DNA of 64,000 nt from contig JBAKBP010000707.1 of NCBI GenBank assembly GCA_037953745.1, positions 186,001 through 250,000 of the forward strand, read 5' to 3'. The number at the start of each line of letters is the position of its first letter. Position 1 is the first letter of the stretch. The notes beneath the pieces are model-generated. The model was not told where the DNA came from. It was given only the letters and a program-made list of their open reading frames with translations, and did no database searches. Both the position numbers and the translations under genes were made by a program. This document shows positions 1 to 10,626 of this stretch, piece after piece. The stretch is from Lithodes maja (Eukaryota; Arthropoda; Malacostraca; Decapoda; Lithodidae).

Positions 1-570
1 CGCTCCAGCAACTGAACCGGTGTAGTGTCCCGTGTATATGTGTGTGAAGCCAGAAGGTCCAGAGCACGCCCCAGATCCCACTGAGGAGGGATCTGGCGCG
101 GAGGCGGTCGCTCCCTGAAGGCAGCCTTCATGAAGGAATCCAGCTCCTTCGGAGGAACGACCAGCCCAGTGACGGACTCAAAGACCTCCCGGATGGCAGA
201 CAAGTGGTTACGTATAGTGTTGACTTGAAAGCGACGTGTACGGAAGAGGTGAAACAAGTAGTGTAGGACGAGGGAAGGAGAGCTAACAGTCTGGCGAGTG
301 TCCAGGATCCACCTAGTAAAAGACCTCCAGTGGGACTCGTAAGTCCCCCAAGTCGAAGACGTCCATGAACGCTTCAGGAAGTCAGTCAGGTCCCATCCGT
401 GGACTGGGAGCCACCGTGCCTCACGAACATCCACGATGCGAAGGCCAACGAGGTCCGTAGGTCTCCAACCTGGCTCAAGTGGAAGTGGAAGTGTGAGAGA
501 GGGAGAGGGACCGGACTCGGGCACCACCGCTTCAACTGGAGTACCAAGCCTGGGCCGGCCACAGAGGCGC
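1..570 (-). CDS. Tyrosine recombinase of DIRS element, N-terminal part (partial)
   Basis: The frame is open from a stop near 571 to the window edge. Its translation contains the N-terminal core-binding region of DIRS recombinases: WDLTDFLKRSW, then SHWRSFTRWILDTRQ, then LFHLFRTRRFQVNTIRNHLS, followed by a PPQWDLGRALDLL segment. In this family the enzyme integrates a circular DNA intermediate and replaces a DDE integrase. The catalytic Arg-His-Arg-Tyr half lies beyond position 1 and cannot be assessed. The frame overlaps the end of the RT/RNase H frame (532) in a different phase. No start codon is evident, so it may have been translated as a continuation of the RT frame. Confidence 0.75.
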
Positions 571-2340
571 TATGAGCCAGACTCTGCCGCGGTACAGCCG
601 CAGCCGCGCGAGGACTTTGCACATCAACAGTGCGTCTGGTGGCGGAAATATGTATATCGACTGCCACCTGCTCCAGTCTTCCATGAAAGCGTCCGGACCC
701 CCCTCCGGAGTACGAGTCCGGAGGGACAGGTACCGAGGCAACTTGCGCGTCTCCTTCGATGCGAACAAGTCGACCTCCGGAACACCCCAGGAAGCCGCGA
801 GGTCGTCGAATACAGTCTGTTTCATCGCCCATTCTACAAGAACGCCCTGTCCTCTCGACAGGGCGTCCGCCCATAGGTTGGCAGTCCCGGGCAGGTAGGA
901 GGCGTGCAGGGAGATGTTGTGTCGGTTCGCGAGGAAGAACAACTTCTTGGAGATCCCCAACAGAGTCAAAGACCTGGAGGACCCCTGCTTTTGGATACAG
1001 TGGACAGCTGTCTGATTGTCCATCCGGAAGGCCACCGACTGGCCAGAGCGTGGTCCCGCAGGAAGAACAAGGGAACCAAGAGTTCGAGGGCATTGATGTG
1101 TAGGTGTGTGTGTCCCACCCATCTGCCGTGAAGTTGATGTCCCAGGTTGGATTGGTAACCCCACCCCACCTCGCTCGACGCATCTGTATCCACCCAGATC
1201 GTCGGCAGGGGGGGGGCGGTCCAGGGCACAGCCGCAGAGAGCGTGCCCCGAGCAACCCAGTGTCCTAAGTGTCTGTGAATGGTACGCGGGATCGGCATGA
1301 GCCGATCCATAGGGGCCAACGGAAACACCTTGTTGCCCATGAGTATTAGGCGGCGCAGCCTGAGCCTCCCTAAGGGAATGGTCAGAGCAGCCCAATTCAG
1401 GGAACCCACTAACGAGTCTCAGATCCTCCTCGTGAGGGAGACCGAGTGCAACACGGCGAAGACCTTCCTGCGAAGTTTCACCGCGTTTGGCTGACTCTGG
1501 GTTACCGTAGCGTCGGACAGATCCCATTCGAGACCTACCCACGTCACGACACGCGACGGGGTCAGGCGGGACTTGGGAATGTTTACTTTGAACCCTAACT
1601 GTGTGATGTGTCGAACTACTGTGAGAGTGTCGCGGACGCACTGTTCTAGGGTGTCTGAAACTATCAACCAGTCGTCCAAGTAAAACAGGATCTGGAGGCC
1701 GCCCCTGAGGAGAGGATCCAGAGCCTGCTTCACCAGTTTCGAGAAGATCCGCGGCGTGATGTTGAGACCGAAGGGAAGTCTGTCGAACATGAACACACGA
1801 TCGGAAGTCTGAACGGCCAAGAATCGCTGGAAACGAGGATGGATAGGAACGTGCCAATACGCATCCTTGAGGTCCAGCGACACTACCCACGACAGAGGTC
1901 GCAGGGCCAGTCGTACCTGGTGCACCGTTAGCATCCGAAATCGCGTGTTCACGATGTGCCCGTTGAGGGCCGACAGATCCACCACCGGTCGCATCGCGTC
2001 GCAGTCCTTCTTCGGTACCAGAAAAACACGGGAGAGGAAAACCGGTTGACCGGCTTTCACCTCTGTGACGATTCCCTGCTCGTGCATGGATGTAATCACG
2101 TCGGCCACCTCCGAAGAGACAGGCCGGCTTCGTTGACAAGAGCTGAGTGGGGGTCTGGACTTCCATCTCCAGGTTAGACCCCTCCGTGCAATCTTCCGCC
2201 CCCACGTCCCTCGCGGCCACCGAGGGGCGCAAGGGCGAAAACAACCTGCGGGAGCCCCCGAGATGAGGTGAGCGACCCGTTCGGCGAGGCGAGAAGGAGA
2301 ACAAGGAGGAGACCGACCTGGAGAACCTACACATTTTTTG
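532..2340 (-). pseudogene. DIRS reverse transcriptase / RNase H, frameshifted
   Basis: The RT runs from about 2200 to 1422: VADVITSMHEQGIV, then VFLVPKKD, then SLDLKDAYWHVPIHP, LPFGLNITPRIF and the catalytic FYLDDWL. The same frame is stopped by a TGA at 1419-1421, read as CGA-to-TGA decay because homology continues without a gap. It then resumes through the RNase H start (VDTDASSEVGWGYQ, INALELL) to about 1030. A frameshift follows, and the RNase H C-terminal half (FRMDNQTAVHCIQKQG, LPGTANLWADALSRG, then VDLFASKETRKLP) lies in the phase that ends at 532. One nonsense codon and one or two frameshifts make the copy non-functional. The RT class is certain from the motifs; the exact 5' limit is not. 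Confidence 0.85.
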
Positions 2341-2503
2341 ACGTGGAGGGTCCCCCGGTACGGTCCTTGCGGTCATAAGAGCCACGTTGACCACCTCTAC
2401 CCCCCCCACCTCGCCGAAAAGGGCGGGTCACCCCATCCCCTGTCCGTCGTGCGTCGGACCCCGTCGAAGTGCGGCCGGAAGTGGAAGGCTGGCCAGCCCC
2501 TTC

Positions 2504-5202
2504 TCAGCGGGGATGAAAGGGAGCAGAAGTGCGAGGCGGAACCGACGCTCTGGCCGGCAACTTCCCTTTCCTGCGCCCTTTCTTGGCGGCAGCAGTGGCG
2601 GCAGCACCCCGAGGAGGACCGGCAGAAGGACGGGACTGCGAAGACCCTGGTCGCGACACAGCGCGTCTTTGCGTGTCGTAAGCATGGTCCGCTGACAGAG
2701 AAGCGTAGCGTTCCCAAGCATCCTGCGCAAAAAGCCCCGATGTATATAGCTCAGAGTACAACAAACCCTGACGAATATCCAAAGGGGCCTTCCGGCAGAA
2801 CGAGGACCTTACCGTCTGGCGTTGTCGAGTTGCCTCGTACAAAACCGCCTTCAGCTCGGGAACCAAAGACACCGCGAGCTGAAGGTGGATCCGCCGAACG
2901 TGGTCCAAACCCTCGCGAAGATCGCCAGGTGCAGTCGCCTCGATAAGCCTCAGGTGGTGAACAGATGTCTGGAGGGAACCTAAAAGACAAGATAATAAGT
3001 TCGCCACCCTCTGCCGCAAGGTAAAATCCCTGTCGACAGAGGACTTATCTGGGTGGGAAAAGAACGGGTTAGCAACAGCACAAATTTCAAGTTTGGGCGC
3101 GCTGATCCAGGACCAGAACTTGCCATCCAATCCGCCGACAGATACAAGAGGAGGCAAAAGCAGTGACGACTCCGGGGGAGGGACTGAAATAGATCTGTCG
3201 ACGGAACGGTTGGCGAATTCTAAGGCCTCAGCAAACCAGGCCTCCAATGGGAGAGGATTATCAAGCACGACGGCTAAGCCAGGCTTACCATCGTCGCACA
3301 AACCCGTCCCATAGGAGGACAGTCCCGTCAAAACAGTGAGGGACTGAACATCCTGAAGGATGTCCTGGCGGCTGAAGTCTGACCAGAGCTTAGTCCGAGG
3401 AGCAGACGGGGGCTTGGGCTTCACCGAAAAGTACTGAAGGTCAGTCCTCGTCGGGTAAGCCCGCACCTCCACGTCTGCCACCTGACCATCCATCCTGATC
3501 GCCCTGAACTGCATCTTATCATTAATGTGGACCGACCAGCCCGAAGGTAGGGCCCTCTCACCTGACGGGAAGTTGGTAGCACGCTCCGGGTGGGAGGCCT
3601 GCACCCCCTTCCAAACAGCCAAGGAGCCATAGAGGAGAGGCATAGTCCTCGACGGGACCTTGGCCTTCTGGATGGGGGGCAAGCGCGGACCCTGCCCTAG
3701 CAGACGGAGAACCCCCGCATGGGAGACAGCAGGGGCAACCACCTGAGCCAGGGCAGGAGCAGTACTAGCCAACGACCGGGCAGGCGGAGAAGCAGGGCGA
3801 GAAGGAATGTGGTCCACCGCAGAGGGAAGGGGGACCAAAGCAGGGGTAGGTTGGGTGAGGCGCTGAGGTTGTGTGACACAACCCACCCCTGCATAGCCGA
3901 AAATCGATCCGAGAGAGGCGACCCCCCCGAAGATAGTTCGGCCCGCAGGGGCGAGCGTGAGCGAGAGCGAGACCCATGACACGAAACAGCCGCGTCGCGG
4001 CCCAAAGAAGGCGAGCGACGACGGCCGTGGCGTCCCTGAGGGTCTCGTCCCCAATCACTAACGCCCGAGGGGGAAACATCACCATCCCCCTCTTCCAGCG
4101 ACATGTCAGCCCCCGAGAAAGGGGACCCCAAAACCTCGCTATACTCTACCGAGTCAAGCGGCGGGGTACCCCCTCGGGGAGCCGGTAAGCGAAGATCAGG
4201 TATAGAAGAAGGAAGAGGAGCAGGATGACGGGAGTGGGAAGGCTGGCCGGGTGAAAGGAGGTGGGAAGGCTGGCCGGGTGAAAGGAGGTCAGAAGGAGCC
4301 GCGGGGGGAAACAGAGCAAGGATCCCCGGGGCTGAGAGAACAGGGCGGCCCGACACCGAGGAGGAGGAGGGAGGGACCTCCACCTTGGGACGAGACCGTG
4401 AAGGAAGAAGAGGCACTGAAGCAGGAGAAGTAGGAGGAGAAGCAACTACAACCTGGTGGACCCCCCTGGACAGAGTAGGAGGAGGGAGCAGAGGGCCAGC
4501 TACAGTATGGACATCCGCGCGCGTAGAGGACACATGAAGAGGACGTCTTTTGTGCAGGGGAAGCGGGCGGAAGGTAGTAGAGCCCCTATCCGGAGAGGCC
4601 AGGGGAGGGCGTACAGGGGCAGAGACGCTAACCCCGGCCTCAGGGCGAGAACCATGACGAGGGCGACGGGCGGAGTCAAGACTATCAGGAGGACGAGGAG
4701 GGGCAGTAGAGGACGGGCGATGAGGAGAGCGAGAGCGTGGACGGAGCTGGGGATCCTCCCGACGATGTGACGACCGACCACGGGACTCAGGGAGAAGGGC
4801 CCGAGCAGGGAGAGGGCCAGGTAAACGGCCCCCAGACGGGTCAGGGATGCCCAGGGCGACACGGATCCGGTCGTCAACAAAAGCCGGGGAGCGGTGGCCC
4901 ACAGATCTAATGTGGTGGGAGACCACCGCCCACACAGACTGAAGGGATGCAGAGGCCACCGCCGCGTCAGAGGAACCAGGGTGATGGTCCACTAACATCC
5001 ACCAGGTCCATACACGGGCCACACAGAGCAGGGAGGTAGGCCGGAGAGGACACACATTGGGAGTGGCGTAGGCAGGACCTGTGGCATTCCAAGCACGGGT
5101 AGCCACAGCCCTGGCGAAAGCAAGGCATCTCACTCTAAACCGGGAGCACCGAGGGAGGTGAGGAGGGCGGGCGATGCGCAAGAGCACAAGCAGAACCTGC
5201 AA
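2504..5202 (-). pseudogene. Gag-like protein of DIRS element, one frameshift
   Basis: Two overlapping minus-strand frames together make a protein of DIRS Gag type. The N-terminal part (from 5202) has a conserved-looking segment with CSRFRVRCLAFARAVATRAW followed by about 250 residues rich in Pro, Ser and Arg, with RSRSRSP stretches. The phase changes near 3890-3900, and the C-terminal part (to 2504) holds a folded region with WSDFSRQDILQDVQSLTVL, ANPFFSHPD and LRLIEATAPGDLREGLDHVR, then a basic tail. A short duplication (LLSPGQPSH twice) lies near 4240-4280. Role in particle assembly is known for the family and inferred here. It is immediately upstream of the RT frame. Confidence 0.65.
5178..5202 (-). 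promoter_or_regulatory. Candidate 3' splice acceptor at start of DIRS gag
   Basis: On the minus strand the bases entering the gag frame read TTTTTCCATCTTTGCAG followed by GTT. That is a pyrimidine tract and a consensus acceptor AG exactly where the gag homology starts. The upstream leader (5203 onward) has no coding signal. This suggests a spliced leader intron, but no matching donor was pinned down. Confidence 0.35.
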
Positions 5203-6560
5203 AGATGGAAAAAGTGTTAAACACCACTCAACACCTCACATGCAGGGTCCTAACACCAGAAAGTGTATACACCAATATAGTAACAGGCAACAATATGACA
5301 TAAAAAAGGTCAACAGTGAAAGCCAACTATAACCGCAAATTTGCGGGCCAATGGAGGTAGAACCGTACCGACACAACCCTCCCGCATCGCCGCAAGACCC
5401 CCCAGCGATTTCCGCAAATTTACGGGGAGCCGAAACGTCCCAGAGGACCGAATCGAGCACCCCGCAAATTTGCGGGACCGGCCGAGATGGTCCGGCGCCG
5501 AAAAAGCGAGAGGAGCGTCTAGGAAAACCAAAAAAGGCCCGCAAAAAGCGTCAACTCCTTATGAACTCCAAGCGACGATGACCATCAAGCTGAGCAGTGT
5601 CTTCCTTGATAATATCCTGACTCAACCGGTCAAGGGAGAGGCAAGGAAGACACACCAGGGGAGAGGAGGCACATCCCCCAGGAACCACCCAACCCACAGA
5701 GATAGAGCAAAGCCCATGAGGAGAAGTGGCAGGTTGGGTGGTTTGGCACAAACAGGGGCCCCCGTAGGGTACCCCAGGATTGGGCAAAAGACTAGGAAAG
5801 GATGGAGGTGAAAACAGGAAGGGAACACAAAAACCAGTAAATGAAACTGGCGAGAAAAAGGGTGGCCTAGCCGTGAGTAGAGAATGTGTCTGGGGCGAAA
5901 AACCCTGTGGTGTGAGGGAGAGGCCCCCGTGGGGTACCCCTGGGTATCACGAACCACCAAGCGCCCAGGCCCTTGAGACACAGTGAAGGCTCGAAAGGGG
6001 GGACTCGGGAATAACGCTAATAATGCGGCCGACACAAACCCTACAAACAGCACCGCCACCACGAAATCTCAGATTGTGAACCAACTGTACACCTAGGCTA
6101 TGAAAAAATGAGAACTCATAGGGGCATAGCAAATCCTGAATGAGAAACAAGCTAGGCTAAAATAAGCTAAAAGCTAAACTATGCCCAGACTAACAGGAAA
6201 AAAGAATATGAAAAGAGAAAGAATGAAAAAACATAGACGGGGAACGCCAGGCGCCCCCGTACCTTCGGTAGCTATTTCCACACACGTCTCCATTAAACAC
6301 ACTGAGGAGCCCATTTACGTGTGTCCTAGATCACGTAACATCTGTCTAACAAAAAGAAGGCCAGAAAAGCCGAAACGAACCTAAAACAGGGTGAATTGAA
6401 GGAGCACAACAAAAGCGGACTCAACAATGGCGACGCGTGAAAAAATGATAACAAGAGAGGGTCGCTCATGCGCACGTTCGACAGGGATCTGCGCATGACG
6501 GAACACGGGATGGGCCTTGAGCGGTAACTAAGGTAAACCCCTTTTTCTTCTCTTCTATGC
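5203..6560 (-). other. Non-coding 5' region of DIRS element
   Basis: No supported coding sequence is present, although several short frames are open on both strands. The region is A/G-rich on the plus strand, contains the palindrome trio, and ends near a pair of TGCGCA-containing segments at about 6468-6498. It probably holds the leader and terminal repeat of the DIRS element. The boundary with the flanking AT-rich DNA was placed near 6560 by base composition only. Confidence 0.4.
5333..5476. repeat. Three copies of palindrome CCGCAAATTTGCGG in DIRS leader
   Basis: The palindromes are at 5333-5346 (CCGCAAATTTGCGG, perfect), 5412-5425 (CCGCAAATTTACGG, one mismatch) and 5461-5476 (CCCGCAAATTTGCGGG, perfect). 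Spacing is 79 and 49 bp. They lie 130-270 bp upstream of gag in the element's orientation, where promoter or circular-junction sequences would be expected. Confidence 0.7.
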
Positions 6561-7686
6561 TTTTTTCACCTTCGGTGGTAGTTTTGGTTAATGTACAACG
6601 TCTCCTAGAGCAAGATAAGGAGTAGACTCTAGACGTTTTCTTTTTAACCGCGGTTGGAATGACGACATAGCAGTCAAAATAGACAAGTCGTCATTGCAAT
6701 TAGGTTAATAGCCTTGACGTTGGATTTGCCAAGACTACTAACAAATCGAGTGTTACAAAAGTTATCAAAACTATTCTCCCACAACGGAATCTATGTGAGT
6801 ATATTATAAGGATTCCATAGAGCTTCACTTTCCCTAATAAATTATGTATAATAACGCTGCGAGTCTATTCCCTATAATTATCGTAATTTTCAGAGTAAAT
6901 ATACCGGTACATTTTTTTTCTGCCTTGGGATACAGGATGGGTTGAGGGCCCATGACTTATTCAAATCAGCATCTATGTTGCCAGTAAGGGGCTTAATAAG
7001 ACTCAAGAGTTTCACTGCCGTCAATAGGGAGAGTTGGTAATTACTGTATACTGTAGGGAATAAACTCGGCAAAGCTTGCACCCTTATTTTTCATGTTTTT
7101 TCCTCCAGATTTTGAAAAAATTAGTGTTTTCATGGTCTTAGTTATAATTCCAATGTGGGATACACGATGGGTTGAGGGCCCCCCCCCCCCCCCCCCCGAA
7201 ATATTGAAATCGTCACCTATGTTGCCAGCAGGAGGTAAATATCGATTATACTGCATAAAGAAGGCATTTGTAAACAGTGAGGATGTCCGAAAGAGCTCCG
7301 AGATTGATTAGAATGGGCGTTTTTTCGGTCAATATTTACGAGCTGCACCACAGCTGGGATCTTATTTCGGTTAAAATTGAAGACAACCCGGATAAGAGCC
7401 CCATCGATAATTATCAGTGTTCTAGAAGTTTCATGGGCGATACTATGTTGGTGTACATGTAATTACCGTCGCAGACTCACTATAAGTGAAATACGAAAAA
7501 CTGTTGGATTGTTCACCGATAAACAGGGAACGTGAGATGGGTTTAGACCGTCGCGTACCCATAAACAGGGAACGTGAGCTGGGTTTAGACCGTGGCGCAC
7601 CCATAAACAGGGAACGTGAGCTGGGTTTAGACCATCGGTTAGTTTAGGCTAATGTTGAAAATACTAAAATGCGATGGTCCTCGGTA
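6561..7686. other. AT-rich non-coding DNA with local duplications and a poly-C run
   Basis: No coding signal. A unit containing GATGGGTTGAGGGCCC and CTATGTTGCCAG occurs twice (about 6929-6990 and 7165-7230), the second copy being interrupted by a C homopolymer near 7179-7197. A segment at about 7326-7480 (GCACCACAGCTGGG, then CCCCATCGATAATTATCAGT) recurs in part around 29524-29554 (inverted), 30797-30838 and 34740-34820, so this is a dispersed repeat that other elements have invaded. Confidence 0.5.
7519..7645. repeat. Tandem ~46-bp repeat, three units
   Basis: Three successive units begin ATAAACAGGGAACGTGAG and continue through GGGTTTAGACC. The same unit occurs in inverse orientation, about two copies, at 49094-49175, so it is a small dispersed satellite-like repeat. 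Confidence 0.75.
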
Positions 7687-8159
7687 TTAACCCTCCAGCC
7701 CCGGGGGCTATAGCTCGCGACTGTACTGCTGTACCGGGGGTTTTGACGATCTTTGACCTATGTTAACTACTCTGTAAATCAATGAATATGGCATGTAATG
7801 TTGTGAATAAAAAAGAATAATGTTCCACAAACCTTCCTCTGTCGAATGGCGTTGAGTAGAGATCTCTAGCCCCTCTGGTTGCATAATGGTGAGCGCGGGA
7901 AGACGAGTGCTTTTTTATGCGGGAAATTCCTCCCGCGTCCGAAAGCGTCGGCCCGGCCATGGCTACGACGCACCTAGCCGCTCGCCGCGCCAAAGTATTT
8001 ATCTCCCTTAGACGATTTTAGTGTTTGATATTGAGAATGTGATGTTTATTTGATATTTTCTAGTTATTTTGAGGCCAATTATATAAAATATGTTTATTAG
8101 GGTATCACTTTCACTGATATTGGTAATTTTCACTCGATACCGTACATTTTATTAGTAAT

Positions 8160-9035
8160 TGAGGTATGTTATTGTTGTATTAGGCACTGATTATTCGTTA
8201 TCACAGGTGTTTATTATACTTTGGCCATCAAATATTAGGTCTTGTGTCACTTTCACTTTGACAAATATGCTTTAGAGAGTGTCACTGTCACTGATAATGC
8301 TCATTTTCACTCGATACCGTACATTTTATTAGTAATTGAGGTAGGTTATTGTTGTTGTTGTTGTTGTTTTTCCCCAAGCTGCCTGGCCGAACAGCCCCAA
8401 GGCCCTGAGCAAGGCCAAGGCCACAACCGAGCGCCCCCACAGAACCCTCCCCGCCGACCACAATAAAGCCTGGGTGACCGAAGCCACTCCATGGCGGGGA
8501 GCTGAGGAGGGCGCGGAAACGCCCTGGAAACCAAAGCCCCACCCAGGGCCCTGTGCCCCTCAGCAATTATGAAGAGAAAGTTGAGGGGCAAAGGAAAGAT
8601 GTGACGCTTTGGCTTCCAATCTTGGTAGATTAGGAGGTCAATCCACGCAAGAGACGCCGTCACTTGAGATCTAGAAAATATATAAGTAAAAGGAACAGTC
8701 AGAGTAAGCTATGGGTATGGCAGAGATCGCTCAGTTCTCACTCTGATAGACCAGCCCATCACCAAGGTAGGTTATTGTTGTATTAGGCACTGATTATTCG
8801 TTATCACAGGTGTTTATTATACTTTGACCATCAAATCTTAGGTCTTGTGTCACTTTCACTTTGACAAATATGCTTTAGAGAGTGTCACTGATAATGCTCA
8901 TTTTCACTCGATACCGTACATTTTATTAGTAATTGAGGTAGGTTATTGTTGTATTAGGCACTGATTATTCGTTATCACAGGTGTTTATTATACTTTGGCC
9001 ATCAAATCTTAGGTCTTGTGTCACTTTCACTTAGT
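8160..9035. repeat. Tandem ~180-bp repeat in PBLE1 non-coding left part
   Basis: A unit running from TTAGTAATTGAGGTAGG through GGCACTGATTATTCG, TCTTAGGTCTTGTGTCAC and ACTCGATACCGTACATTTT is present about three times (from ~8110, ~8770 and ~8930). The first unit is split by a retroposon at 8356-8764. It lies between the transposase stop codon and the left terminus. Confidence 0.7.
8356..8764 (-). mobile_element. SINE-like retroposon with (AAC)n tail and 17-bp target duplication
   Basis: The insert is flanked by AGGTAGGTTATTGTTGT at 8339-8355 and 8765-8781. Its minus-strand 3' end is an (AAC)n run (plus-strand GTTGTTGTTG). The G+C-rich body of about 400 bp differs sharply from the AT-rich surroundings. 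The family was not recognised, and no A or B box was confirmed. It could be a SINE or a 5'-truncated LINE end. Confidence 0.6.
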
Positions 9036-9301
9036 TATATGATTTGTAAACGTTTTATATACAATTTATTGTGTCTTTTTTCACTGATTTATATATTTCT
9101 ATAGGTTCTAATCATATGAATGTCACTTGGTATATACATATGTGTCACTTTCACATATTATTATGGTGGAATTGTATTTGTATCAATTTTCTCATAATAC
9201 TTGACTTTTTTATTATAATACATTGGTTTTCTTCCACTTTTTGCCTATATATAATTATAGTGTACATATTGTCATTTTATTTGGCAATTTCAGTATGATT
9301 A

Positions 9302-10626
9302 TTAGAACTCCAGCTTGGAGTGGTAATCAGAGAAGCACTCTACAGCACAGAGTGCCACCTTGCACGCCACACACTCTGTGGTTGACTTTCTACCTGGGTG
9401 CGGCCTCACCCTGCTGTGGTAGCAGACATGGCACCGCTTCTGCTGTGTTCTTCCTGCTGCATTCTGAGGCAGGAAACCAAGCTTGTGCCTAAGCATGTAT
9501 GGACCAGCCTGCAAGCGGTCGAGAACGGCGGGCCCAGGATGTGCCACTGCCCTCTGTGGCGTAGCATACTTCTCCAGGAGCTCCGTCAACACCTGCTTTT
9601 GGAACCTCCGCAGGCTATTGAACTTCAGGGGTGGGTTCTCATTCCGAAGCCTGTATATATTATAGGCATTCAGAACTGACATGTCCACCATATGCAGAAA
9701 GAACTTTTTGTACCATCTGCACGAGGTACGCAGGCAGTCAATGAAGCCTATCTGCATGTCGGACTTGTCCACCAGCCTCATGTTGATGTTGTAGTCCAAG
9801 ACAGCATCGGGCTTGGTCACCCTGGCCTGGGTGCGGCGATCCACCTTGCCAGTCTCCACCATTTCCCCCTTGTGGATGGTGGTCAGGAGGTTGACCTTCC
9901 GCTGGTCGTGCCAGTGGATAGCCAGAATGGGCCCCGACTTCTTCTTGAAGACATCACCTTTTTTGGTCTTTGGAGGGAAAGGTGGCATGCCCTTCCTTTT
10001 CCCTCGTACTGTGCCTACAGTCCCCGTCTTGCGCTCATGCAGGTACTGTGAGAGAGTGGGGGACGTGTAATAGTTGTCCATGTAGAGGACGTGATTCTTA
10101 TGGAAGTAGCGGTCCATCATGGCTTGCACCACTGCTCCGCCAAAGCCAATGAGGGGGTCCACAAGCACGTCCCCTTCCTTCCCGCTGTAGACCAGGAAGT
10201 CCAGGACATAGCCAGTTTGGCAGTCGCACAGCACAAAGAATTTTATGCCAAAGCGATGTCTTTTTGAGGGGATGTACTGCCGGAAGCTGAGTTTTCCCCG
10301 GAACAGCACAAGAGACTCGTCAATGACGACCTTGCGGAAGGGCTTGAAGTAGCAGGTGAAGCGTTCTCGCATCATCTCATACAACGTCCTAATCTTCCAC
10401 AGCTTGTCTGGGCGGTGGACGTCGGTGTTGGTGACAAGATGGAGCGCTGCGAGGATATCAAGGTACCGGTCGCGAGCCATATATTTCCCGAAGGCAGGGG
10501 TGGAAATCAGATCATTGGTGTTCCAATAGTCAGGCAACCTATGCTTCTTGACATGAGGCATTAGCATGGTGAGTGCCAGGAACACCATGAATTCTTTATG
10601 AGTCACTGGGGTCCACTTCCTCATAT
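9302..10626 (-). CDS. PBLE1 piggyBac transposase, C-terminal portion with catalytic DDD and Cys-rich domain
   Basis: This is the downstream half of the frame split at 10626. It starts at KWTPVTHKEFMVFLAL and ends at a TAA (9302-9304). All three catalytic Asp positions of the family are present: VIDESLVLF (codon at 10321), YMDNYYTSP (10078) and MRLVDKSD (9769). They would be residues 627, 708 and 811 of the uninterrupted frame. The C-terminus has a Cys/His-rich zinc-binding domain (CHVCYHSR ... CVACKVALC ... CFSDYH), which in the family binds terminal DNA. No stop or frameshift is seen, so inactivation is due only to the Gypsy insertion. A polyadenylation signal (AATAAA, minus strand) lies at 9209-9214. 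Confidence 0.9.

Larger units (their letters stand above)
1..6560 (-). mobile_element. DIRS-type tyrosine-recombinase retroelement, degenerate, left-truncated by window
   Basis: Read on the minus strand, this block encodes a Gag-like protein (5202 to 2504), a reverse transcriptase with RNase H (about 2340 to 532) and the start of a tyrosine recombinase (570 to beyond position 1). That is the DIRS order. The RT carries the DIRS signature (SLDLKDAYWHVPIHPRFQRF, then FYLDDWL), and the RNase H ends in the typical LPGTANLWADALSRG. Every ORF except the visible part of the recombinase is interrupted, so this copy is probably inactive. The right limit (~6560) is a guess: no terminal inverted repeat was identified, and the left end is outside the window. 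Confidence 0.8.

Noticed and set aside
7519..7645. CRISPR-like array
   Set aside because: The units are contiguous and lack unique spacers; the sequence is clearly eukaryotic.
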